Assembly (NCBI GenBank): GCA_964549765.1 | Contig: CAZJWR010000013.1 | Location: 1-64,000 of the forward strand | Direction: 5' to 3' | DNA length: 64,000 bases | DNA from: CAZJWR01 sp964549765 | Lineage (GTDB): Bacteria > Zixibacteria > MSB-5A5 > GN15 > JAAZOE01 | Shown here: positions 8,290 to 17,324 of the stretch, one piece after another | How positions within the stretch are numbered: position 1 is the stretch's first letter | Layout of the letters: each line of letters begins with the position of its first letter | Position numbers and translations under genes: made by a program | Notes under the pieces: model-generated | Seen by the model: the letters and a program-made list of their open reading frames with translations, nothing else | The model's database searches: none | Told to the model about the DNA's origin: nothing

Positions 8290-10565
8290 TCCTCACCCGA
8301 CGTCGGCAACCCGATCGATTCCAAAAGGCTGTCGATACGAGAATCAGTATATCTTGGGATCGCTCTTTGCCAGAGGGCGAGACATATCCAGGGATCGTGC
8401 TGCTCTTTTGCCTTTTTGATCCAGGCGATGCCCTGATCGATATCCCCGCGTGCGATGAAAATCCACGCAAAATGCATCGGAGCTATATACGTCTGCTTCG
8501 ATCTCCGGCGTAATTCCTCGAGATATTTATTAGATTTGGCCGCGTCGCCGGCAAGCTGGTAGCAAACCGAAAGCGTACTGAGGACAATCGAGGCGCCCCC
8601 CGAATATTCCAGTGATTTGTGCAGATTGGCGATGGCGTCGTTGAATTTCGCCAGCCCCATATATGCCGCACCCAGATGGAGATACGGCTGCCAATAGGTT
8701 GGCTCCAGCGAGATAGCCTCTTTCAGTAAAACGATGGCTGAGTCATAATCACCCGCGCTCAGAGACGGCAGCGCTGCCCAGGCGCAGATCAAACTCGATA
8801 AGGGATCGAGTTTCCGGGCTATATCCGCATGCTGCATCGCCTCGGCGAAACGCCCCTGTTCCGTCAGAAAAAGAGAATAATTCGTATGCGCAAGGGCGAC
8901 GGTCGGTCCTAATTGCAGTGACTTCATAAAATCTTGTTCTGCAGCCTCCCAGTCCCATTCGTAAGCAAAACGCCATACCGCCCGGAGATTATAGAGTTCG
9001 GCCGAATCGGGATCGAGAAGCAATGCCTTATTCATCGGCTCGCTCGATCTGGCATTGGCTTCCTTGGGAGAGATATCCGCCCAAAATGCTTGGCTCTGGT
9101 GCCAGATGGCCATCCAGACATACGGCATGGCATACCCCGGATCGGCATCTATCGCCTTCTGGAAATAATCGAGGCTCAATTGCCATCCTTCGGGGGTAAG
9201 CTGGTGCCAGTGATACCGGCCTTTCAGGAACAGGCTGTATGCCTCAAGATTTTCAGTCTGCTTTCGGATCAGCGATTCGTCCGGCTTACGGGTCAGTTTC
9301 AATTTCATTTTTTCAACAATCGCCTGGGCGATCTCTTCCTGAACGGCAAAGACGTCTTCCAATTCCCGATCGAACCGCTCCGACCAGAGATGAGAACCGT
9401 CGTCGACATTGATGAGCTGAGCGGTGATACGGAGCCGCGTCCCGGATTTGCGCACGCTGCCTTCAAGCAATGTGGTGACATCAAGTTTTCGCCCGATTTC
9501 GCGGATATCCTCGTTTTTGCCTTTAAAGGCGAAAGCGGACGTCCGGGCGATCACTTTCAGATTTTCGATTTGTGTCAGGGCGGTGATGATTTCCTCCGCC
9601 ATGCCGTCGCAGAAATATTCCTGCTCAGGATCGGCGCTGAGATTGGCGAACGGTAATACGGCCACGGACGGCGGGGATGCCCGGTTATCACCTACCGCAA
9701 CGTGCTCGGATCGCAAATTCATAAGGGCAGCAATCACTTCGGCGGCCGTCTGATATCGTTTATCTGGTTCCTTCGCCAGCAGTTTATCCATAATCCTCTG
9801 CAATCCCGGGGGAATATTCGCCCGGTAACGGCGAAGCGGCTCGGGTGAAAGGTTTAGGATAGCATGGAACGAGCCGGCTTCATTTTCCGACGCAAACGGC
9901 GGCACGCCCGCCAGTAATTCATACGTAAGTACACCGAGAGAAAACAGGTCGGAACGACCATCGATCTTTTCGCCACGAACTTGCTCCGGAGACATGTAAC
10001 CGATCGTGCCAAGCGTTGAACCCGTCTTGGTCAGGTGTTCCGAGCCACGAACGACGGCCAGGCCGAAATCGACTATCCGCACCCGGCCATGGCTGTCGAG
10101 CAGAATATTGGAGGGTTTGATATCGCGGTGGATGATACCTTTGTCGTGAGCGGCCTGCAGGCCTTCGCATATTTGAATGGCAATATCGAGGACGCGATCA
10201 ATCGGCAGGTCACTTCCGGCTATGACGTCCTTTAGCGATTGTCCCTCGACGACCTGCATGGCATAAAACGGCCGACCCCGAAATTCGCCGACTTCATAGA
10301 TGGCCGCGATATTTGGATGATCCAGACCGGCGGCGGCCTGGGCTTCGCGGGTGAACCGTTTGCGGCAGTCTTCGTCCTGACAGAGATGAAGCGGAAGAAA
10401 CTTGAGGGCGACCTTGCGGTTGAGCTTGCTATCCTCGGCCAGATAGACCTCTCCCATGCCGCCGGCGCCGATTTTGTCGACGATTTTATAATGACCTATC
10501 GTCTGCCCAGCGGCGATGGAAACGAAACTGCGGGTTCGGTCACCGCGATCATCCTGGGGGGTCAT
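8286..10565 (-). CDS. Soluble Ser/Thr protein kinase with FlgO-like domain and TPRs
   Basis: Second kinase of the overlapping pair, 759 aa. Kinase signature residues are intact: GAGGMGEVYLAED (33-45), Lys55 in VALKF, HRDIKPSN (146-153), DFGLA (166-170) and SPEQVRG in the activation-loop region. Unlike its partner, I see no transmembrane segment between the kinase domain and the FlgO-like region (VAVLPFANLSADPEQEYFCDG, from ~308). The whole chain, ending in TPR repeats (for example YAMPYVWMAI, AEQDFMKSLQLGP), therefore appears cytoplasmic. Such kinase-FlgO-TPR proteins resemble transcription-linked TPR sensors, but the output is unknown. The downstream membrane kinase overlaps by 4 bp, suggesting a functional pair. 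The start ATG at 10565 is the first in frame. Confidence 0.88.
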   Translation of the reverse strand: MTPQDDRGDRTRSFVSIAAGQTIGHYKIVDKIGAGGMGEVYLAEDSKLNRKVALKFLPLHLCQDEDCRKRFTREAQAAAGLDHPNIAAIYEVGEFRGRPFYAMQVVEGQSLKDVIAGSDLPIDRVLDIAIQICEGLQAAHDKGIIHRDIKPSNILLDSHGRVRIVDFGLAVVRGSEHLTKTGSTLGTIGYMSPEQVRGEKIDGRSDLFSLGVLTYELLAGVPPFASENEAGSFHAILNLSPEPLRRYRANIPPGLQRIMDKLLAKEPDKRYQTAAEVIAALMNLRSEHVAVGDNRASPPSVAVLPFANLSADPEQEYFCDGMAEEIITALTQIENLKVIARTSAFAFKGKNEDIREIGRKLDVTTLLEGSVRKSGTRLRITAQLINVDDGSHLWSERFDRELEDVFAVQEEIAQAIVEKMKLKLTRKPDESLIRKQTENLEAYSLFLKGRYHWHQLTPEGWQLSLDYFQKAIDADPGYAMPYVWMAIWHQSQAFWADISPKEANARSSEPMNKALLLDPDSAELYNLRAVWRFAYEWDWEAAEQDFMKSLQLGPTVALAHTNYSLFLTEQGRFAEAMQHADIARKLDPLSSLICAWAALPSLSAGDYDSAIVLLKEAISLEPTYWQPYLHLGAAYMGLAKFNDAIANLHKSLEYSGGASIVLSTLSVCYQLAGDAAKSNKYLEELRRRSKQTYIAPMHFAWIFIARGDIDQGIAWIKKAKEQHDPWICLALWQRAIPRYTDSRIDSLLESIGLPTSGEE

Positions 10566-10942
10566 TATTGGATTCCTTTTCGGGGCTGCTTATATCGATT
10601 AATTAAGGAATACTTTCCACGGAATGCAATAAATAATATTGCCGGGTTACCGAAAGATTGCTTTTGCCCGCTTTCGCCGACATCGGGCTACTCACTGTCA
10701 TAGACAGCTATTGTTTTCGGGTGAATGAAGTCGCGGACGCTGCGAGCAGGATCTAATCATGGAAAAAACGCCCGGCGGTGCATCAGGGCCTCCTCAGCCA
10801 TCGGACGAGCCCGCACGAACCCGCCCGATCCCAAGTGCGCACCGCCGGGCAATCATCGATGGTCGCCGCCATGACGGTTTTCGGCTGATAACAACGAGAA
10901 AATATGTTCTCTCTCGCCAGCGCTAATCCGTCGGTGGTCGAC
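10566..10942. other. Intergenic region between kinase operon and glycosyltransferase
   Basis: No gene is seen. The left half (10566-10700) is AT-rich and should hold the promoter of the leftward kinase pair, though no convincing -35/-10 pair was picked. The right half holds the terminator of the leftward glycosyltransferase gene (10763-10850). Confidence 0.5.
10763..10850 (-). terminator. Long-loop intrinsic terminator for the glycosyltransferase gene
   Basis: A perfect 12-bp inverted repeat GCCCGGCGGTGC (10770-10781)/GCACCGCCGGGC (10839-10850) closes a 57-nt loop. On the minus strand the stem is followed by G and six T (10768-10763). Position and T-run fit termination of the gene ending at 10943. 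The loop is unusually long for a terminator. Confidence 0.6.
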
Positions 10943-12184
10943 TCAGCCGTGTTTCCTCTTATATCCCTTTAGCTTGAAACTGGTTTCAAATGACGAAAGA
11001 AGATCGATCCAGTTTTCCAGCGAACGGGACATCAGATACTTTCTCCGCACCGACTCTTTGGCTTTCTTGCCGAGCCGACGGCGCAGTTCTTTATCCTTCA
11101 AGAGCTTAACCATCCGATCGGCGGCCTCGTCGACGGATGACACGAGGTATCCATTCTTGCCGTTTTGAATTTGATGATGGATGCCGCCGACGTCGCCGCC
11201 GATGACGGCAGCCCCTTTCCACATCGCCTCGGTGACCGTCAACCCGAACCCCTCCCGTAGAGATTTCTGTACGACCACTGCCGCCCGCCGTTGGAGAGCG
11301 TTGACCAGCGCCGAGTCCTGCTGCGAGAGGATGATGATGCGCTCTTCGCGCTCGTCGAGGATGGAATGATACACTTTTTCCCCTTCGGGATCGTCGGTGG
11401 CGACGTTTCCCAGCAGGACCAAGGTGCTGTCCACTTCCTTGCGCGCCTTGCGGAAGGCTTTGATGACTCCTTCGGGGTCTTTCCAGGTGTCGAACCGGGA
11501 TATCTGTACGACCAGCGGCAGGTCGGTGGGTATGTGATAATGGTCGAGCCGTTCGTCGATTTCCTTGGTACCCAGTTCGCGATTGACGGTTGAAAAGGGA
11601 TCGATGGCGGGCTCGATAATGACCTGAGGCGTCCGCAGCTTCTGACGGTACGAATCCAGAGTCAGGACGACAGCGTCGAACTGTTCGACGAATTGCGCCA
11701 GGTATTTCCATATCTGCGTGTGCGGTTTGGTCAGATCGATGTGACAGCGCCAAATCCACGGAGCATCCTTGTTATAATAATTGATCATCGGCAGCGGCTG
11801 AGGATCATGGATGACGACCAGGTCGTGGTCGAGATGATTTCTGAGCGCGTTCTCGTGGATGATGGCTTCGTAGATTTTCTTCTTTCGATCGGTCAGATTG
11901 ATCTTGCCACCCTGGAGGGCGTTGTGGATTTTCTTGGTGACGTTGAAGAATTCCGGAGAACCCTGGATAACCCGCCAACCGCTTTTTATCCCGGTCGTGT
12001 TCATGAGCAGGATCAAAGACGACAATAGAGACGCCACGCCCCCGCCGTAATACGTTGAATTGACGTGTGCGACGTGCATATCCTTAAGCTTTTCCGCCTT
12101 CTTATGGATGCGGTCGACGGCTTTCGCCCCGATATATTTTTCGTAATCGTCGATCGTCGTTATCTTGTGTTCCTGTATGTTCAT
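10943..12184 (-). CDS. treT: GT4 glycosyltransferase, trehalose synthase (TreT) type
   Basis: Probable glycosyltransferase of family GT4, closest by eye to trehalose glycosyltransferring synthase TreT, which condenses NDP-glucose with glucose to trehalose in the cytosol (TreP-like phosphorylases are close relatives). The N terminus carries the characteristic NSTYYGGGVASLLSSLILLM stretch, then GWRVIQGSPEFFNVTKK and HNALQG. HDPQPLPM and WRCHIDLT follow in the N-terminal Rossmann domain. The C-terminal domain has LVVQISRFDTWKDPEGV and the E-x7-E-like region EGFGLTVTEAMWKGAAVIG. About 413 aa from the ATG at 12184 is the usual length. It is not next to the sugar ABC importer of this window. Substrate assignment is by similarity only. 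Confidence 0.75.
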   Translation of the reverse strand: MNIQEHKITTIDDYEKYIGAKAVDRIHKKAEKLKDMHVAHVNSTYYGGGVASLLSSLILLMNTTGIKSGWRVIQGSPEFFNVTKKIHNALQGGKINLTDRKKKIYEAIIHENALRNHLDHDLVVIHDPQPLPMINYYNKDAPWIWRCHIDLTKPHTQIWKYLAQFVEQFDAVVLTLDSYRQKLRTPQVIIEPAIDPFSTVNRELGTKEIDERLDHYHIPTDLPLVVQISRFDTWKDPEGVIKAFRKARKEVDSTLVLLGNVATDDPEGEKVYHSILDEREERIIILSQQDSALVNALQRRAAVVVQKSLREGFGLTVTEAMWKGAAVIGGDVGGIHHQIQNGKNGYLVSSVDEAADRMVKLLKDKELRRRLGKKAKESVRRKYLMSRSLENWIDLLSSFETSFKLKGYKRKHG

Positions 12185-12648
12185 TTTCAATCAACCTTTC
12201 CGTTGCGCCCATCAACGCCCCGTTTCATCAACAACGCTTTACCAGCAGGCGGGTATTTCGCCCGCCTGCCGCGCGCCGGTAGTGTTAATCACTTCTCGGC
12301 GTATCTATATAAGGAGAACTCGTTCGCCGCCGGTCAATGATTTCCCTTTCACGGTCATAATCATCTATTGCATCCCGCTCTCCGCCGGTATATCTCCAGA
12401 CCAGCCCTCTACCCGATCATAAGCAAAAGCAAATGGCATGCCGACGAAGGCCGTTACCGCTCGCCCATAAGCCGGCGTGATGGCCGTTCCGTCCCGCCTT
12501 GCCGTTCCCGCGTATGATACCGTACTTTGAAGTCAGAATATTTGGATGAGAAGCGAAAAACGATGAAGCAAATGGAGAAATCCGTCCGTGGGCGGCTGAA
12601 TTTATGATTGCCGTATTGAATGCGGCCCTGGAAATCCTGTCATGAGCA
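12185..12648. other. Intergenic region with hairpin
   Basis: No gene is recognised in this 464-bp stretch. It holds a strong hairpin, GCAGGCGGG (12245-12253)/CCCGCCTGC (12261-12269) with a 7-nt loop and no T-run, in what should be the leader of the leftward glycosyltransferase gene. The rest shows no clear signal. Confidence 0.45.
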
Positions 12649-12726
12649 CTAAAACTGCACCGTCAGCGGCGCCAGCACGAGAAATAACACCACGGTAGCG
12701 ATAAACCAGAGACGTACACGCGTCAT
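12649..12726 (-). CDS. 25-aa single-pass membrane peptide
   Basis: A short open frame with a good ribosome site (GGGAG about 9 bp before the ATG at 12726) encodes MTRVRLWFIATVVLFLVLAPL plus TVQF. Two arginines at the start are followed by an almost unbroken hydrophobic helix, so a single membrane span with the N terminus in the cytoplasm is expected. It lies 54 bp downstream of the receiver-like gene in the same direction and may be the last gene of the PRC-sigma-receiver operon. No family is recognised; the evidence is the start context and hydrophobicity only, so it could be spurious. Confidence 0.4.
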   Translation of the reverse strand: MTRVRLWFIATVVLFLVLAPLTVQF

Positions 12727-12780
12727 CTTGTCTCTCTCCCTTCCGGCGGACGTTTCCGCTGTCCGACACTCTCGTTTCCG

Positions 12781-13167
12781 TTAGCCATTAGCGATGTCTC
12801 CGGGGGTATGTTCGATGATGTCCTGAAGGCAGTCATGGAAGCCGTCTTCATCATTGTCCGAGATGAAATACACCCGGCGGCGATTCCGCAGTATCTTCTC
12901 GCGATATGCATCGTCGGCCTCTCCGATGATGATGACCGGCGTATGATGATCGACCTCGCGGAGGCTGAGAATAAACTCCAGGGGATCGATAGACTCTTTA
13001 TCCCGCCGGATGACGACGGCCCGGAAATCACCGTCGCGGAATTTGTCCAGGGCTCGCTGAATGCCTTCGCGCAATACCGGGGTGAATCCGCAATCGTAGA
13101 GCCGCGCGATCAGGTTATTCTTCTGGTCCTTTTCCAGAACCAGGATTTTGTTGCCGCCGTCGGTCAT
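12781..13167 (-). CDS. Response-regulator receiver-like protein
   Basis: A 128-aa single-domain protein with the layout of a CheY-like receiver: KILVLEKDQKNNLIARLYDCG (strand 1, helix 1), a central FRAVVIRRDKESIDPLEFI region, TPVIIIGEADDAY (strand 4) and RRVYFISDNDEDGF near the end. The phospho-acceptor Asp expected at the end of strand 3 is not clear (RRDKESIDP), and the acidic pair after strand 1 is EKD. It may therefore be a degenerate receiver working by protein contact. Its ATG overlaps the stop of the upstream sigma-factor gene by 4 bp, implying coupled translation and perhaps control of that sigma factor. Confidence 0.6.
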   Translation of the reverse strand: MTDGGNKILVLEKDQKNNLIARLYDCGFTPVLREGIQRALDKFRDGDFRAVVIRRDKESIDPLEFILSLREVDHHTPVIIIGEADDAYREKILRNRRRVYFISDNDEDGFHDCLQDIIEHTPGDIANG

Positions 13168-13739
13168 GACCGATGCGCCATCTCACCGGCCCGCATCGTT
13201 TCGGTGCCGTCGCTCAGCAGTTTCCGTAAAAGCACTTCACGGCAGTAGGCGAGGTTGGAGCGGATCAATTCCGGCTCCACGCCGACCATGCCGGCGATAT
13301 CCTGCGAGGAGAATCCCTCGATGAACGACAGGACGATGAGGAGCCGGCAATCGGCCGGAATATCTCTGACGATGTCCTCGACCTCCCCGGGAGAAAGCTC
13401 GTCCATCATGTGCCCCAGAGCCTTGGTATTGGCCGGCTCCATGAGGATATTCTGGAAGGCTTGGTCTTCGTCGCGATAATGCGATATGTCGGGACGGCGA
13501 CCGATGGGAACATTGAACCGGCGCAAAAAGCGGGTCGTCAGGTCGGCAAACAATTCATATTTTTCATCAGTCGTGTCGGTGCGGTCGTCGTACCGTCGGC
13601 AGGCCTCGACCATCACGTCCTGCACCAGATCCTCGGCTTCCCGGCGCGACGGAGCCAAGTAAAGCGCCACCCGTAGAAGGGACGTGAGATGCCTCATCAC
13701 GCGGCTGTACCGCCGCGTTCCGTATCCTTCGCCGTGCAT
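13164..13739 (-). CDS. ECF-type RNA polymerase sigma factor
   Basis: A 191-aa sigma-70-family protein of extracytoplasmic-function size. Region 2 is seen as YLAPSRREAEDLVQDVMVEACRRYDD. Region 4 is seen as LSPGEVEDIVRDIPADCRLLIVL then FIEGFSSQDIAGMVGVEPELIRSNLAYCREVLLRKLL (helix-turn-helix near the C terminus). The ATG at 13739 is preferred over the longer frame because AAGAGG lies 8 bp upstream and homology begins just after it. It is followed by the overlapping receiver-like gene and preceded by a PRC-barrel gene, a combination suggesting a stress-response unit. No zinc-binding anti-sigma gene is next to it. Confidence 0.75.
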   Translation of the reverse strand: MHGEGYGTRRYSRVMRHLTSLLRVALYLAPSRREAEDLVQDVMVEACRRYDDRTDTTDEKYELFADLTTRFLRRFNVPIGRRPDISHYRDEDQAFQNILMEPANTKALGHMMDELSPGEVEDIVRDIPADCRLLIVLSFIEGFSSQDIAGMVGVEPELIRSNLAYCREVLLRKLLSDGTETMRAGEMAHRS

Positions 13740-13806
13740 ATCAGTAACCTCTTTTCTGGGGGCTTCCCATGTCTTCACCGGCAGCAATCCCGCCGGCGGA
13801 TGATAT

Positions 13807-14559
13807 CTATGTCCAATATTTTGGCCGTCCGTAGTAATCATACAGCACCTCCTCATACTCCCGGTTAATGGCCGCTTCGGGATCGAATTCCGGGCTTCCC
13901 TCAATCCTATCCCGGGAGACCGACATCATTACCCTGGCCCCCGACCAGCTCACTTCGCGAGCCCAAGTCGGCGGCAAAATAACCTTCCTCCCCGGCAGCC
14001 AATTGTGAATATCAACCACCAGGTACCGAATAACCCATTCGTTGTCGTCGGCAATAAAATCATCGATATGCCCGATGTCGCCGTCGGTGGCGTGCACATG
14101 GTATCCCCGGACCTCTTTATAACTGCGCAGGTTGGGGTGGCTGGGGCTTTCGTCGATATCCGGTTCCTTGCTGTCTTTCGGAGTTTTCATGACGGCTACC
14201 GGACTGGCAGCCATCGCTCCGATCGCGCCCGGCCCTGCCCAGTATGGCGGTATGCCCCAGTATTCGTGCAGTTCCCGCTCGTGCTTCCGTGAAATCGGCG
14301 CGTCGCTGTCGAGCGGCGGCGCCTTTTCGATCTGCTCTTTGGTCATGTGCACCGGCACTTCGCAATGCGTCCAGTCGGGTCGCCCGATCACAGCCGGCGG
14401 GAGTAAAATTTTGCGGCCGGTCAACCATCCGCCGGTGTCGGCCACGAAATAGCTCACAACCCACTCCCGATCCATGAAGAGCACGTCGGCGACCTTGCCG
14501 ACATGGCCGTCGCCGGCCTTTATCTCGTAACCGATCAATTCGTGTATGCTCCGTAGCAT
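13807..14559 (-). CDS. Tandem PRC-barrel domain protein
   Basis: A 250-aa cytosolic protein made of two PRC-barrel repeats. The first begins LRSIHELIGYEIKAGDGHVG and ends near RKHERELHEYWG. The second begins RSYKEVRGYHVHATDGDIG and ends REYEEVLYDYYGRPKYW. Each carries the typical strand-turn-strand with WVVSYFVADTGGWLTGRKILLPP or WVIRYLVVDIHNWLPGRKVILPP. PRC-barrel proteins act as adaptor or stress-associated proteins, and no enzyme activity is expected. The ATG at 14559 is chosen because homology starts there and GGAAG precedes it; a longer frame reaches 14640. It heads the leftward PRC-sigma-receiver group. Confidence 0.8.
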   Translation of the reverse strand: MLRSIHELIGYEIKAGDGHVGKVADVLFMDREWVVSYFVADTGGWLTGRKILLPPAVIGRPDWTHCEVPVHMTKEQIEKAPPLDSDAPISRKHERELHEYWGIPPYWAGPGAIGAMAASPVAVMKTPKDSKEPDIDESPSHPNLRSYKEVRGYHVHATDGDIGHIDDFIADDNEWVIRYLVVDIHNWLPGRKVILPPTWAREVSWSGARVMMSVSRDRIEGSPEFDPEAAINREYEEVLYDYYGRPKYWT

Positions 14560-15218
14560 CGTTCTGCTCTTCCGGCTATGCGCTGTCATCTGCGGTGATG
14601 ATGCGTCCGGAATGGATCGGGCGCTATCACAATCAGGCATTTTCGCCGTTCCTTATCCCAAATTTCGGGGTGGTCATGGTGACCCTTAATATGCGCGGAT
14701 AATATTCAGCAAATTCAATGCCATTGCACCCAAGCAATAGCAGGATAACAGGTTACAAATTCGCCATTTTATAGGGTGGATTGGAAACAAAACAGCTTCG
14801 GCTGCCGAACTCGGCATCGCCGCTAATGCGATGATATCCGGGCTGCCTCCGACACGATAACTCTAAGCTACCAATGTACTTAACGGCATCTCCGCGGTCG
14901 GACGCGGCGTTTGTCCGGAAATTATATCCATCATTGAATCGAGGCGATATTTCTTATGAATAAACCCGACTGTGGATTTTTGCCACGCGGAGATCGATTC
15001 CATTCTCAGGCGTCGGGCAATTTCATGAACCGATGTCCCATTTTGCCCCAATGTGACCGCGCGCGAGACGCGGCGGGTCACAAACGATCGTGCGGATTCG
15101 AAATCGCCCGATTTTCCGGCCGGTCAGGCGGCGTTCCGATTGAGGATTGACATGGCAAACTGCATGTATTATCTGATTGAAAACAATCGCGATTGATTTG
15201 AGGATTCGGGCACAGGGC
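14560..15218. other. Divergent intergenic region
   Basis: Separates the leftward PRC-barrel gene from rightward rtcA. A leftward frame (15081-14863) encodes a helix-turn-helix-looking stretch (TSVHEIARRL) but lacks a ribosome site and is interrupted just upstream by TGA; it could be a gene remnant. No promoter pair was picked with confidence. Confidence 0.4.
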
Positions 15219-16268
15219 ATGGCGGAATGGATTACCATTGACGGTTCATTGGGCGAGGGCGGTGGACAAATCCTTCGCACTTCGCTGGCGCTTTCCCTGG
15301 TTACGCGGACGCCGATGCGGATAATAAACATCCGGGCCGGGAGAAGCAAGCCGGGGCTGCGCCCACAGCATGTCACGTCGGTGAGCGCCGCCGCCGCGAT
15401 CAGCAGAGCCAAAGTGCATGGCAATACCGTGGGATCGAACGAATTGACGTTCGTACCGGGGGCGGTTCGCGCGGATGACTATTCCTTCTCGACCGGGACG
15501 GCCGGAAGCTGTGCTCTTGTTCTGCAGACGGTTCTTCTCCCGCTGATCACCGTCGGCGGGCCATCGCGCCTGACTCTGGAGGGCGGCACGCATAATCCAT
15601 TCGCGCCGCCATTCGATTTTCTCGACAAGACATTCCTGCCCGTGCTGCATCGGATGGGCCCAAAGATTACGATACACCTGATTCGAAACGGCTTTTTCCC
15701 GGCCGGCGGCGGCAGGATGGAGGTTGCAATTGATTGCGGGGATACCCTGACGCCGATTGAACTGAATGATCGAGGGAAGGTCCTGAGGGTGACGGCCAGG
15801 GTCATGATCGCGCGGCTACTGCGGCATATCGCGGAACGGGAACTGGCGGTTATAAAGGATAATCTCCCCGTGCCGCCGGATATATCCGGAATCGAGGATA
15901 TCGTCACGTCACGCGGGCCCGGTAATGTCGTGGTAATCGAGATAGAAAGCGAGCATATCACCGAGGTGTTTACGTCGTTCGGCAGACGCGGCCTTCCCGC
16001 CGAAAATGTAGCCGAGGACGTGGTTGATCAGGTTCGAAGGTATCTGGAATCATCCGCCCCGGTCGGTCCGCATCTGGCCGATCAAATCGTCGTGCCAATG
16101 GCGCTCGCCGGGGGCGGGACATTTCGTACGATGGCGCCGACCCGGCACTTAGCGACCAACTGCGAAATCATCAAACGGTTCCTCCCGGTCGAATTCTCGG
16201 TTACGCAGATAAACGAGACCGATTGGCGAATAGGAGTGCAGAGCCATAATAGTGCGACCAAAGTTTGA
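15219..16268 (+). CDS. rtcA: RNA 3'-terminal phosphate cyclase
   Basis: RtcA converts the 3'-phosphate of RNA to a 2',3'-cyclic phosphate using ATP through an enzyme-AMP intermediate on histidine. The 349-aa product has the family N terminus DGSLGEGGGQILRTSLALS (residues 7-25), the GLRPQH segment, the GTAGSCALVLQTVLLPL stretch and GGTHNPFAPPFDF. Near the C terminus HLADQIVVPMALAGGG leads to TRHLATN, whose His310 matches the AMP-accepting histidine (E. coli numbering 309). Length is standard. The ATG at 15219 is used because homology begins with the next residues. It is not beside rtcB or rtcR; the surrounding genes are unrelated, so its repair role here is inferred from family only. Confidence 0.93.
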   Translation: MAEWITIDGSLGEGGGQILRTSLALSLVTRTPMRIINIRAGRSKPGLRPQHVTSVSAAAAISRAKVHGNTVGSNELTFVPGAVRADDYSFSTGTAGSCALVLQTVLLPLITVGGPSRLTLEGGTHNPFAPPFDFLDKTFLPVLHRMGPKITIHLIRNGFFPAGGGRMEVAIDCGDTLTPIELNDRGKVLRVTARVMIARLLRHIAERELAVIKDNLPVPPDISGIEDIVTSRGPGNVVVIEIESEHITEVFTSFGRRGLPAENVAEDVVDQVRRYLESSAPVGPHLADQIVVPMALAGGGTFRTMAPTRHLATNCEIIKRFLPVEFSVTQINETDWRIGVQSHNSATKV

Positions 16269-16542
16269 TAATAAAAGTCGGCGACATCGGCGAAAATCGG
16301 CCGATCCGCCACAAAGACAAGATTTATTTGCCTGAATGTGAAGCAGAGACTTGTGATCACAGGGCATATTTAGGTATCATTGCTGCGGATTTTATCGTAA
16401 GATTTATTAATATATCACCGCCGGATGGCAGGCAGGATATTTCAAAGCCGGCAAGATGCCGGCTTCATGGGAATAGGAAGAGCGCCGACCGGAGCCGATT
16501 GAAACCGTTGGGCGAGCAAACGGAATCATATGAGGGAATAGG

Positions 16543-17313
16543 ATGAAACGATATATCGCTGCGATGCGGAACGTCATGATGATGGGATTAATAATGTTTG
16601 GTGCGGCGGCGGCGCAAGTGCCGGCCCAACCGGACATCGATTCGCTACTGCATCATATCGATGAATTGTACCGGTCGAATGCGAGTTACTCCGAACTGGA
16701 GATGGAGATTACGACCCCCCACTGGCAGCGGACGCTGGCCATGAAGGCCTGGACGGAGGGTTTGAAAAAGACGTTCATCCGCATCACCTCGCCCGAAAAG
16801 GAAAAAGGCGTGGCGACGCTGCGCATCGGCAGCGAAATGTGGAATTACCTTCCCAAGACCAATAAAGTCATCAAGATTCCGCCGTCAATGATGATGAGTT
16901 CATGGATGGGGTCGGATTTCACCAACGACGACCTGGTCAAGGAATTTTCGCTGTTCGAGGATTATACCTACGAACAAATTTATCCCGACAGCGGGAAAAC
17001 CGATACCATCTATGTCAACTGTATCCCCCATCCCGACCTGCCGGTCGTCTGGGGGAATATTATCGTGGCCGTCCGGGCTCGCGATTCGATTCCGATCTGG
17101 CAGAAATATTACGACGAGCAGGGCAAGTTGATGCGGGTACTGGAATACAGCGACGTCAAAACCTTCGACGGCCGGGTCATCCCGGCGACGATGACGATGA
17201 TCCCGCAGGAGAAGGAAGGGCATAAAACGGTCATCCGCTATCTCACGATCAACTTCAATCCCAACCTCGACGAGGACATTTTCTCGTTGCGCAACCTGTA
17301 CTCGACCCATTAG
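16543..17313 (+). CDS. LolA-like outer-membrane lipoprotein-sorting protein
   Basis: A 256-aa exported protein: basic start, hydrophobic signal segment (MMMGLIMFGAAAAQVPA) and a LolA/LolB-like half-barrel (MKAWTEGLKKTFIRITSPEK, MWNYLPKTNKVIKIPPSMM, YEQIYPDSG). The family binds lipid or lipidated protein in the periplasm. It is the first gene of a tight rightward run with two FtsX-type permeases, an ABC ATPase and an outer-membrane barrel, with only 11 bp to the first permease. The likely role is the periplasmic shuttle of that export system. A preceding gap of 274 bp should hold the operon promoter. The cargo is unknown. Confidence 0.8.
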   Translation: MKRYIAAMRNVMMMGLIMFGAAAAQVPAQPDIDSLLHHIDELYRSNASYSELEMEITTPHWQRTLAMKAWTEGLKKTFIRITSPEKEKGVATLRIGSEMWNYLPKTNKVIKIPPSMMMSSWMGSDFTNDDLVKEFSLFEDYTYEQIYPDSGKTDTIYVNCIPHPDLPVVWGNIIVAVRARDSIPIWQKYYDEQGKLMRVLEYSDVKTFDGRVIPATMTMIPQEKEGHKTVIRYLTINFNPNLDEDIFSLRNLYSTH

Positions 17314-17324
17314 GATAGTTGGTG

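Noticed and set aside
12245..12269. Hairpin GCAGGCGGG/CCCGCCTGC as a terminator
   Set aside because: No T-run on either side; it lies in the leader of the glycosyltransferase gene, so only noted as a hairpin.
14863..15081. Leftward frame with a helix-turn-helix-like stretch (TSVHEIARRL)
   Set aside because: Starts at GTG with no ribosome site, and the same frame upstream is cut by TGA after MQFAMSILNRNAA. There is no redox motif or hairpin to suggest Sec. At most a gene remnant; not listed as a gene.
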